14,372 nt of DNA from CAYXUW01 sp964468375 (GTDB lineage Bacteria > Planctomycetota > Phycisphaerae > Sedimentisphaerales > Anaerobacaceae), in assembly GCA_964468375.1 (NCBI GenBank), contig CAYXUW010000061.1, forward strand, positions 1 through 14,372, in the 5' to 3' direction. The position numbers and the translations under genes are program-made. A model generated the notes under the pieces. The model was not told the origin of the DNA. It saw nothing but the letters and a program-made list of their open reading frames with translations, and did not search any database. Below, in pieces: positions 6,634-12,949 of this stretch (its first letter is position 1; each line of letters opens with the position of its first letter).

Positions 6634-6737
6634 GCCTTCCTTCGCAGGTTTTAACCTGATCAGGTTCATAGGGTCATCGCTGCATCAGCGATTTCTCAGC
6701 ATTGTGCCGGCACTGCTGCCGGTTCTGCTCCCCTGGC
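6634..6737 (-). promoter_or_regulatory. TPP (thiamine pyrophosphate) riboswitch aptamer, THI element
   Basis: On the minus strand the conserved THI-box elements appear in order. CAGGGGAGC forms the 5' strand of P2. CCGGCA/TGCCGG forms P3. GCTGAGA (6700 to 6694) is the pyrimidine-sensing J3-2 element. ATCGCTG/CAGCGAT makes an added hairpin. ACCCTATGAACCTGATCAGG then GCGAAGGAA forms P4/P5 and the 3' strand of P2. Outer GCC/GGC gives a short P1. The element senses the end product of thiamine synthesis and controls the thiSGH operon through the terminator at 6585-6612. The divergent thiF transcript does not carry it. Confidence 0.96.
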
Positions 6738-6755
6738 TTATTCAAATTCTATCGA

Positions 6756-6771
6756 ATATATTATAATATAT
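6756..6771. promoter_or_regulatory. 16-bp TATA palindrome acting as a divergent promoter core
   Basis: ATATATTATAATATAT is a perfect palindrome in the 38 bp between the riboswitch and the phosphoesterase ATG. It provides TATAAT on both strands: 6762-6767 for plus and 6765-6760 for minus. The minus -10 would start RNA near 6753, just before the aptamer at 6737. The plus -10 would start RNA at about 6774-6776, on the ATG itself. No good -35 hexamer is seen for either direction. Confidence 0.5.
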
Positions 6772-6775
6772 CAGA

Positions 6776-7147
6776 ATGAAACGGAAAGACAAAAATTTCG
6801 TTATTCAGCAGCACACCCGCGGTCCCGATATCCACTGGGATTTTATGCTCGAAATGCAGGGAATTCTGCAAACCTACCGGCTCGACAAATCTCCGCAGCA
6901 GCTTGCAGATAATCCCGCCGCCGGCGCCGTAAAAATCTCCGACCACCCGCTGAAATTCCTCACCTATGAGGGGCTTGTAAACAAAGGCCTCGGCGAAGTC
7001 AGCATAGCCGATTCCGGCACATATAAAATGCCGAACCAGTCGAATGACCGAATTGACCTTGTCCTGAGCGGCAAAATCCTCAAAGGCAAATTCACACTGA
7101 CCTGCCTCGAAGCCGATAATTGGCAGTTCGTGAAAAGTGATATATAA
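6776..7147 (+). CDS. Stand-alone LigD-type 3'-phosphoesterase (PE) domain protein
   Basis: A 123-residue protein matching the N-terminal 3'-phosphoesterase domain of bacterial DNA ligase D, a metal-dependent enzyme that trims 3'-phosphate or 3'-ribonucleotide ends. FVIQQH (8-13) followed by IHWDFMLEMQGIL (19-31) corresponds to 'FVVQEHHARRLHYDFRLE', with H13, H20 and D22 as likely metal ligands. ISDHPLKFLTYEG (54-66) supplies the next histidine, H57. The arginine usual in 'DFRLE' is Met here, as in many short stand-alone versions. The C-terminal DLVLSGKILKGKFTL matches 'FxLxGxKLxGxWxL'. There is no ligase or polymerase domain, and no Ku gene nearby. No Shine-Dalgarno precedes the ATG, so the message may be leaderless. 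Its TAA overlaps the next ATG. A repair role is inferred from the family only. Confidence 0.8.
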   Translation: MKRKDKNFVIQQHTRGPDIHWDFMLEMQGILQTYRLDKSPQQLADNPAAGAVKISDHPLKFLTYEGLVNKGLGEVSIADSGTYKMPNQSNDRIDLVLSGKILKGKFTLTCLEADNWQFVKSDI

Positions 7148-7959
7148 TGAAAAAAGATTGTGGAAGGACGAAGGTGGGATTGACTGAAAAGCAAACAGAA
7201 AGATATGCCAAGCACCTGATGCTGGAGCAAGTCGGCGAGGCCGGCCAGCAGAAGCTGCTTTCGTCGAAGGTGCTGATTATCGGCGCTGGCGGTCTCGGCT
7301 CTCCCGCCGCATTATATCTGGCCGGCGGCGGCGTAGGCACAATCGGCATCGTCGATTCCGACAAGGTCGAGCTGTCCAACCTCCATCGGCAAATCATCCA
7401 CCACACCAAAGATTTAGGCGTCGAAAAAGTAAAATCCGCCGAAACCAAAATGCGTTCGATTAATCCCGATGTAAATGTCAAAACTTATCACCCGCGGATA
7501 AACTCCTCAAATATTCGGCAGATTATCAAAAAATACGATTTCGTAATTGATGCCTCAGACAATTTCGCCACTAAGTTTCTCATCAATGATGCCTGCTTCT
7601 TCGAGAAAATTGCCTTTTCACACGCAGGCGTTCTCAGGTTCGACGGTCAGTTGATGACCGTCATACCGGGCGAGTCAACCTGCTACCGCTGCATATTCAA
7701 CACCCCGCCATCTGCCGACGTCGTTCCGCCCGCCTCACAGTCGGGCCTGCTTGGAGTATTGCCCGGCGTTATCGGCACGCTTCAGGCAACCGAGGCGATA
7801 AAGTATCTGCTCAACCTCGGCGACCTTTTAACCAACACATTACTGACCTACGACCTGTTAAAAATGGAATTTCGCAAGGTCAGCTTCAACCGCAACCCGG
7901 ATTGTCCTCTCTGCGGCCAAAATCCGACAATCACCGAACTCAAAGATGACATCCAATAA
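7147..7959 (+). CDS. thiF: ThiF/MoeB/HesA-family adenylyltransferase
   Basis: A 270-residue E1-like enzyme that adenylates the C-terminal glycine of a ubiquitin-fold sulfur carrier, here most simply ThiS encoded just across the divergent promoter. Seen: the nucleotide-binding IIGAGGLGS (44-52), the VDSDKVELSNLHRQ loop (69-82), DASDN (135-139), a zinc site C179-x2-C182 plus C253-x2-C256, and LGVLPGVIGTLQATEAIKYLL. The catalytic cysteine found four residues before the SG/AG of this last block in E. coli ThiF (Cys184) is Ala196 here (PPASQSG). There is no rhodanese domain. The ATG at 7147 overlaps the upstream stop (TAATG). A GTG at 7174, preceded by GGAAGGA at 5 nt spacing, is a serious alternative start. 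MoeB-like activity toward a MoaD protein is possible. The 3' end overlaps mnmA by 14 nt. Confidence 0.85.
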   Translation: MKKDCGRTKVGLTEKQTERYAKHLMLEQVGEAGQQKLLSSKVLIIGAGGLGSPAALYLAGGGVGTIGIVDSDKVELSNLHRQIIHHTKDLGVEKVKSAETKMRSINPDVNVKTYHPRINSSNIRQIIKKYDFVIDASDNFATKFLINDACFFEKIAFSHAGVLRFDGQLMTVIPGESTCYRCIFNTPPSADVVPPASQSGLLGVLPGVIGTLQATEAIKYLLNLGDLLTNTLLTYDLLKMEFRKVSFNRNPDCPLCGQNPTITELKDDIQ

Positions 7960-9079
7960 CTTCAACATCAAATCGCAGAGGTCAGGCAGCCTCGCGTGGA
8001 AGCCAGATGAAGCCCGGAAACAAATCGCCGTTCTTATGAGCGGCGGCGTTGACAGCAGCACAACCGCATACTTTCTCAAGCAGCAGGGCTGGGACATCCT
8101 CGGCGTCACAATGAAAATCCCGCTCTCCTCCACCGCGGCCAAACGCACCTGCTGCGGCTCCGACGCTGCCTTTGTCTGCGACCATCTAGCAATCCCTCAT
8201 TATTTTGTCGATGTTACCGAGCCGTTCGAAGAGCTTATAATAGAACCGTTTCGCCGGTCCTACGCTTCCGGCCGGACGCCAAATCCCTGTGTTGACTGTA
8301 ACACATTTCTGAAATTCTCTATTCTCTGGGATTTTTTGCAGGAGAAGTTCGGCACCGCCTACCTCGCCACCGGCCATTATGCCCGGATTTATAATGCCAG
8401 CGGCTGTGTATACCTCGGCAAAGCAAAAGATACCACAAAAGACCAGAGCTATTTCCTCTACGGCATATCCGATCAGCGTCTCCCCAATCTCCTACTGCCG
8501 CTTGGTGAATTCACGAAGGAACAAGTCCGCAAAATCGCCGCCGATGCAAACCTGCCCGTCGCCGAAAAATCCGAAAGTATGGAACTCTGCTTCGCCGGCG
8601 AAGGCGACTACCGCGCCGTCCTGACCGACACTTTGCTTAATCAGCCCGGCGACGTAACGGATATGCAGGGTAAAAAAATAGCCGAGCATAAAGGGATAGC
8701 GAATTTCACGCTCGGCCAGAGAAGCGGCGTTGGCTTCGCGGGCGGCGTCCCGCTCTATGTCGCAAAAATAGACGCCGAGAAAAACACAATCGCACTCGGC
8801 ACGAAAGACGAAGTAAGTTCTCGCACCGTCGCCGCTAACCGGATAAATGTTCTCGCCTCCAATGAGCTTACTGTCGGCTCACATTTCTTCGGCAAGATTC
8901 GCTCATACGCCGAGTCGTATCCCTGCAAACTCACTGAAATAACCAAAGATACTATGACCGTTGAATTCGACCAGCCCCAGTTTGCCCCCTGTTCCGGCCA
9001 GCACCTTGTTCTCTACAACTCAAAAGATTACCTCGTCGCCGGCGGCACAATAATAGAAAACGCGGCGGCCAGTGGTTAA
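7946..9079 (+). CDS. mnmA: tRNA-specific 2-thiouridylase MnmA
   Basis: A 377-residue cytoplasmic enzyme that activates U34 of Lys, Glu and Gln tRNAs with ATP and inserts sulfur to make 2-thiouridine. The PP-loop is SGGVDSS (32-38). TPNPCVDCN (111-119) carries C115 and C118, MELCFAGEGDYR carries C215 (equivalent of E. coli Cys199), and ATGHYA (141-146) and KDQSYF (165-170) are tRNA and ATP motifs. GQRSGVGFAGGVPLYV begins the C-terminal barrel. C118 matches E. coli Cys102, while C115 stands in place of Asp99; this Cys-x-x-Cys version is common, and the three cysteines may also bind metal. The ATG at 7946 leaves about 25 residues before the first strand, longer than usual, but I see no later start before the PP-loop. 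It overlaps the ThiF gene and ends the operon. Confidence 0.95.
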   Translation: MTSNNFNIKSQRSGSLAWKPDEARKQIAVLMSGGVDSSTTAYFLKQQGWDILGVTMKIPLSSTAAKRTCCGSDAAFVCDHLAIPHYFVDVTEPFEELIIEPFRRSYASGRTPNPCVDCNTFLKFSILWDFLQEKFGTAYLATGHYARIYNASGCVYLGKAKDTTKDQSYFLYGISDQRLPNLLLPLGEFTKEQVRKIAADANLPVAEKSESMELCFAGEGDYRAVLTDTLLNQPGDVTDMQGKKIAEHKGIANFTLGQRSGVGFAGGVPLYVAKIDAEKNTIALGTKDEVSSRTVAANRINVLASNELTVGSHFFGKIRSYAESYPCKLTEITKDTMTVEFDQPQFAPCSGQHLVLYNSKDYLVAGGTIIENAAASG

Positions 9080-9232
9080 TCTTCATATCTCCGGACACGC
9101 TCTGCTGGCCCCGGCAAAACGTCTATAACTATACCTCAATCGTCCGATAACCATAAAATAGAACGTTTTTGTAAAATAAAACCGAACCGAAAGATTGTTC
9201 TCAGCCTCAAAAATTAACAACGCGAATCAAAA

Positions 9233-9280
9233 CGCCGATTATTAGCGAATCGGCGATACAAAACTGGCAAGGGCGCCGAT
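9233..9280 (+). promoter_or_regulatory. Mutually exclusive hairpins upstream of the pseudopilin operon
   Basis: AATCGGCG (9248-9255) can pair with CGCCGATT (9233-9240, 8 bp, 7-nt loop) or, through ATCGGCG, with the second copy CGCCGAT at 9274-9280 (7 bp, 18-nt loop). Only one pairing can exist at a time. The first has no U-tract after it, so it is not a classic terminator for mnmA. The rest of the 9080-9401 gap holds a promoter candidate and AT-rich sequence; I find no tRNA or known riboswitch. Confidence 0.4.
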
Positions 9281-9314
9281 AAAACCATAAATACCAGAGT
9301 TTGGCTGGTTGAAT

Positions 9315-9342
9315 TTGGCGTTATTAAAATATCAGGTATGAT
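9315..9342 (+). promoter_or_regulatory. Candidate promoter of the pseudopilin operon
   Basis: TTGGCG (9315-9320) and TATGAT (9337-9342) are 16 bp apart. Transcription from near 9349 would give a roughly 50-nt leader to the start at 9402. If this is the only promoter, the hairpins at 9233-9280 would act on DNA or on read-through RNA, not in the leader. Confidence 0.35.
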
Positions 9343-9401
9343 TTAAATAGAAGGCGAGTAAAATTATGAAGGGGTCATTTTGTCCAATTTGTGGAGGAGA
9401 A

Positions 9402-9920
9402 ATGGGCCCTAAGAAGAACAAAGCCCGTCTCCGCCTGGGGGTCACGCTGATAGAGATATTAGTCGCGATGGCCGCCCTCGTCATAGCGGTGCTCGGAACT
9501 TCGTATTTTAGATACTATTCCGCTCTCGACGCGCGCAAAGCCAATGTACAAATAGCCGGCACAAGGGCCGGGTTGCTGCTTTGCGAAAGCTGGAAAGGGC
9601 TTAAAGGCGCCGAGACCTACGACCCCGTGGTACACTTCAGTTCAGACATGACGATAACTGAAGATTCCACTATCCCGTTTAGCTCCGAACACGCAATTAC
9701 CGGCCCCGTCGTGGACGAAGGGTTTACCGAATTGGGAACCTATGCAGTCACAGTAAATGACACTACCTATTACGCTATTCTGTCCTGGAAAGACGTCAGT
9801 ACCGGCCTAAGAGCGCTGAACATTATCATAGTATGGGAACTGATAGGCAGAGAAGTAACCGACGCAACAGATGTGTCTCGATTGAGGTCTTTTAATCTAA
9901 CGACCTACACATCGACGTAA
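9402..9920 (+). CDS. Type II secretion / type IV pilus minor pseudopilin, GspI/PilV-like
   Basis: A prepilin-like protein of 172 residues from the ATG at 9402. The leader is short and basic (MGPKKNKARLRLG), then comes the cleavage site G|VTLIE with glutamate at mature position 5, and a hydrophobic helix VTLIEILVAMAALVIAVLG. A prepilin peptidase would cut after the glycine and methylate the new N-terminus. The soluble part is a small beta-rich domain that I cannot assign further. I chose 9402 because GGAGGAG lies 2 nt before 'AATG' at ideal distance. An ATG at 9366 would add 12 residues including CPICGG, an odd zinc-knuckle-like prefix for a pilin. It is the first of four same-strand genes; the order I-J-K matches minor pseudopilin clusters. 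Confidence 0.75.
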   Translation: MGPKKNKARLRLGVTLIEILVAMAALVIAVLGTSYFRYYSALDARKANVQIAGTRAGLLLCESWKGLKGAETYDPVVHFSSDMTITEDSTIPFSSEHAITGPVVDEGFTELGTYAVTVNDTTYYAILSWKDVSTGLRALNIIIVWELIGREVTDATDVSRLRSFNLTTYTST

Positions 9921-9941
9921 AAAACGCAAGGATATAAAAAG

Positions 9942-10454
9942 ATGCCGAAAAATAAAATCACAGCTCGAAGCAGCTTTACGATAATTGAGCTGATGCTGGT
10001 CGTAGGGCTTATAGCTATGATTCTTTTTGCCGGTATCGGCATTGTGCTCGTCGACGCCCAAAAAGGATGGAACAGAATGTACGAGCGCATATATTCTGAC
10101 GTTGTAACCGATGGCTACGCCGCGAGGAGAGCCTTCGACAGAGAAATTAGGCGTGCGAGCGGCGAAAGATTCTTGCTGGACAGTTCCGGCGGTTGGCTCG
10201 AAGTTTACAGCTATGCAGACAGCAATTCCATCAATCCCGACCGGTATGCATATTTTTATGAGGACAACGGCTATCTGAAAATTGAGCGCGGCAAGCTGGA
10301 CCCCAGAGAAACAATAAGCACAAGCACTATTTGCGGGAACGTATCCAGCTGCACCTTTAAGTCTGCCGGCAGGTCCGCCCAAATGCTGCTTACGCTCGAC
10401 AACGGTTCGCAAACAGTCGATATTGTCTCATCTTCTGTTATGCAAAATTATTAA
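9942..10454 (+). CDS. Minor pseudopilin, GspJ/PilW-like
   Basis: A 170-residue prepilin-like protein with a basic leader (MPKNKITARSS) and the mature start FTIIELMLVVGLIAMILF, which keeps Phe1 and Glu5. The residue before the cut is serine instead of the near-invariant glycine (ARSS|FTIIE). Some prepilin peptidases tolerate Ala or Ser there, but processing may be slow or absent. The soluble part has a DxEIRRAS-type segment (FDREIRRASGERF), common in PilW/GspJ proteins, then beta-rich sequence with a Cys pair (C-GNVSS-C) that could form a disulfide outside the cytoplasm. AAGGA lies 9 nt before the ATG. The 21-bp gap after the previous gene indicates one operon. Confidence 0.75.
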   Translation: MPKNKITARSSFTIIELMLVVGLIAMILFAGIGIVLVDAQKGWNRMYERIYSDVVTDGYAARRAFDREIRRASGERFLLDSSGGWLEVYSYADSNSINPDRYAYFYEDNGYLKIERGKLDPRETISTSTICGNVSSCTFKSAGRSAQMLLTLDNGSQTVDIVSSSVMQNY

Positions 10455-10483
10455 CGAAAAACCTGACAAGGCCGGGTGAAATT

Positions 10484-11695
10484 ATGAACAAAAAGAAACT
10501 GACAAAACTGAAAAGGAAAGGATTCACGGCCCTTGTGATGCTCATAATCGCGGTCCTGCTTATAACAGGCATCGGGCTTTTGGGGCTCGGCCTGGACAGC
10601 CGTATCCTCGCCATACGAGACACCTCCGGCGTTGCCGCACGCTGCGCCGCCGACTCCGGCTTGACAAAAGCCATCTACGAAATGAACGAAAAATTAAAAG
10701 TCAAGCCCTGGGACGACAGCACCCTGCCGCAGGTGACGAACGAATCGCTGCCGAGCTGTAATGCAACTTACAGCTATACAGTTACAGGCGACAGCATTAA
10801 CGGCTATACCGTTGAATCTACCGGAAAATCCCTGGAGGCGGAAAAAACAGTCCGCTGCGTTTTGGGGCTAATATCACCATTTGACAGCGCTCTTTTTGTT
10901 CAGGAAACTCTCATATTAAAACCCGGCACGCAGGTTCTCGGCTACAATTCCGAGGACCCGGAAGATACCGACGTGGACGTAAAGATCGGTACTAACGCTA
11001 CCGCAGACGGCAGCATAACTCTCGGCAGCGGCGTAAACGTAGATGGAGATGTTGTCGTCGGTCCAGGCGGCGATGTAAACAGCGTTATAGACGACCAGGG
11101 AGCTACCACCGGCGACAGGTATGCTATAACTACAGAGACGGAATTTCCAGAAGTAACCGCACCGACACTGTTTGATATGGGGGGGGTAATTAGCGCCCAC
11201 GGCACGATCATTAAAAGGTATCCCGCAGATAGCGGCGAATATGACGGCATTGAATTGAAAAATGCCGCCAATCCGGGGATATTAGAAATAGACGGCGGAG
11301 ATGTCGTGCTCTACATTACCGGAGACATCAGTCTCGGCCAGGATTGTGAAATTGTGATAAAAGAAGGCGCATCTCTGGTTTTGTATCTGGATGGCGACTT
11401 GAGCACGGATAATGACTCCGGAATCAATAACCTCAATGACCCGGAAAATTTCAAACTTTACGGCACCGGCGAAGAACAGACGATAGACCTTAAAGCTAAG
11501 GGCGACTTCCACGGTGCCGTTTACGCTCCTAATGCAGACGTGACTATTTATTCCGGCGGCGATATTTACGGCTCTTTTGTAACCTCGAGCTTTGAGATGA
11601 AGAGCAACAGCAATTTCTACTATGATGAGGCGCTGCTAGATGCCGGTTTAGACGATGAAGCTGCGCGCTTCGTAGTGACACACTGGAGCGAGTAG
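10484..11695 (+). CDS. GspK/PilX-type pseudopilin with C-terminal bactofilin-like beta domain (copy 1)
   Basis: A 403-residue protein with a basic leader (MNKKKLTKLKRKG), then FTALVMLIIAVLLITGIGLLGLGL. Mature position 5 is Val, not Glu, as is usual in GspK/PilX proteins that sit at the filament tip. Residues 40-129 are a helical/beta head with C54, C92 and C125. From about residue 150 the sequence turns into short Gly/Asp-rich repeats (GSGVNVDGDVVVGPGGDVNS), then VLYITGDISLG and HGAVYAPNADVTIYSGGDIYGSF. This resembles the C-terminal domain found on many 'PilX N-terminal domain' pilus proteins (DUF7305, as I recall). That domain probably folds as a beta solenoid on the cell surface or in the periplasm. 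Function in pilus tip assembly or adhesion is inference. The next gene is its paralogue. Confidence 0.72.
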   Translation: MNKKKLTKLKRKGFTALVMLIIAVLLITGIGLLGLGLDSRILAIRDTSGVAARCAADSGLTKAIYEMNEKLKVKPWDDSTLPQVTNESLPSCNATYSYTVTGDSINGYTVESTGKSLEAEKTVRCVLGLISPFDSALFVQETLILKPGTQVLGYNSEDPEDTDVDVKIGTNATADGSITLGSGVNVDGDVVVGPGGDVNSVIDDQGATTGDRYAITTETEFPEVTAPTLFDMGGVISAHGTIIKRYPADSGEYDGIELKNAANPGILEIDGGDVVLYITGDISLGQDCEIVIKEGASLVLYLDGDLSTDNDSGINNLNDPENFKLYGTGEEQTIDLKAKGDFHGAVYAPNADVTIYSGGDIYGSFVTSSFEMKSNSNFYYDEALLDAGLDDEAARFVVTHWSE

Positions 11696-12100
11696 GAGGG
11701 AATGGATATAAACATGAGTGAAAAAGAGCTGACAAAACCGAAAAGGAAAGGGTCCACGCCCCTGGTGATGCTCATAATTGTAGTCCTTCTTGTAACAGGC
11801 GTGGGGCTTTTGGGGCTCGGCCTGGAAAGCCGTATTCTTGCAATAAGAGATACCGCAGGAATCACCGCACGCTGCGCCGCCGACTCCGGTCTGACAAAAG
11901 CCGTCTACGAAATGAACCAGAAATTACAACTTAAACCCTGGGACGACAGCAACCTCCCTCAGTCAATCAACGAAACATTGCCGGGCTGTGACGCAACCTT
12001 CAGCTATATAGTCACAGGTGATAGCATCAACGGCTATACCGTCGAGGCTACCGGAAAGTCTCTGAAGGCCGAAAAAACGGTTAACTGCAATTTGGGATTG
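10484..12100 (+). repeat. Tandem gene duplication of the pseudopilin N-terminal region
   Basis: Codons 1-129 of the gene at 10484 (10484-10870) align without a gap to codons 1-129 of the next gene (11714-12100). By eye about 100 of 129 residues are identical. After this point similarity falls sharply and the proteins share only the pattern of the C-terminal beta domain. Confidence 0.85.
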
Positions 12101-12919
12101 AAGGGACGGTTTGATTATGCGATTTTAACGCAGACGGACATAGCGCTAAAAAGCGGGGGCACTGTGGACTGGTACAACTACGATGCAAACGACAGAATCT
12201 TCTCAATCGGCACCAACAGCACCGAAGAGGGTACCATCAATCTTAAACATGGTGCGACCGTTAACGGCAATGTAATTGTAGGTCCCGGTGCAGACCCGAA
12301 CGCTGTTATCGACGACTCAGGAGCAACCATCGCCGGCGAAACTTATGCCGCGACCGAGACGTATAACTTTCCTCCGGCAATAGTACCGGCAGCTCTCCAG
12401 GGAGAACCTTCACAGGGAGCTTTGGATGGCCCCGCAGTTATAACCGCTTCTGGAAAATATGACAGTATCAACTTGGGCAACAGCGAGATACTTACAATCG
12501 ACGGAGGTGTTAGTCTTTACATTACCGGCGACGTAACTCTTGGTAATTCCGCCGAACTGCAGATAGTCGACACAGGCACTAATCCTAACGCCTCTTTGAC
12601 TCTGTATGTAGAAGGCGATGTCGAAGTAAAAACCGGCGGAGCTTTTAACAACCTGGCACAAGACCCTAAAAAATTAAAAATATTTGGTCTGGATAGCTGT
12701 CAGAACATCATTCTCAAGAACAGCAGCAACTTTTACGGAACAATTTATGCTCCGAACGCATACGTGGAGATGAAAAACTCCGCCAGCGCCTATGGGGCTG
12801 TTGTGGCCGATAGCTTTGAGCAAAAAAATTCTGCCGCCTTTTATTACGATGCATCACTGAGAGACGTGGATATAGAGGAAGCGGAGCGCTTCATAGTGAT
12901 GCATTGGGGTGAGCATTAA
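11714..12919 (+). CDS. GspK/PilX-type pseudopilin with C-terminal bactofilin-like beta domain (copy 2)
   Basis: A 401-residue paralogue of the gene before it. The start at 11714 (MSEKELTKPKRKG) aligns residue for residue with the start of copy 1. An ATG at 11702 would add four residues and lies only 1-2 nt after the AGGAGGG that overlaps the previous stop, so both starts have imperfect spacing. The cleavage region reads RKG|STPLVML where copy 1 has RKG|FTALVML: the mature Phe1 is Ser and a proline appears at position 3, so processing may differ. Cysteines 54, 92 and 125 are conserved. The C-terminal half again shows LYITGDVTLG and YGTIYAPNAYVEMKNSASAYGAVV, with many changed residues. It ends 21 bp before the convergent glnS. 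Confidence 0.72.
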   Translation: MSEKELTKPKRKGSTPLVMLIIVVLLVTGVGLLGLGLESRILAIRDTAGITARCAADSGLTKAVYEMNQKLQLKPWDDSNLPQSINETLPGCDATFSYIVTGDSINGYTVEATGKSLKAEKTVNCNLGLKGRFDYAILTQTDIALKSGGTVDWYNYDANDRIFSIGTNSTEEGTINLKHGATVNGNVIVGPGADPNAVIDDSGATIAGETYAATETYNFPPAIVPAALQGEPSQGALDGPAVITASGKYDSINLGNSEILTIDGGVSLYITGDVTLGNSAELQIVDTGTNPNASLTLYVEGDVEVKTGGAFNNLAQDPKKLKIFGLDSCQNIILKNSSNFYGTIYAPNAYVEMKNSASAYGAVVADSFEQKNSAAFYYDASLRDVDIEEAERFIVMHWGEH

Positions 12920-12920
12920 G

Positions 12921-12949
12921 AAAAAAGGCCGAGTTTAAATTTACGGCTT
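12921..12949 (-). terminator. Weak candidate terminator of glnS
   Basis: On the minus strand AAGCCG (12949-12944) pairs with CGGCCTT (12931-12925) with one bulged C, followed by more T. The glnS stop codon lies in the loop. The stem is short, so this is tentative. Confidence 0.35.

Noticed and set aside
9233..9255. mnmA terminator
   Set aside because: The hairpin is sound but is followed by ATACAAAA, not a T-run, on the plus strand.
9080..9365. c-di-GMP riboswitch upstream of pilus genes
   Set aside because: I looked for the GEMM core sequences and tetraloop-receptor features and did not find them.
9366..9401. Upstream ATG giving a CPICGGEM prefix to the first pseudopilin
   Set aside because: The Gly-Gly codons form a strong Shine-Dalgarno for the ATG at 9402, which yields a normal short basic prepilin leader.
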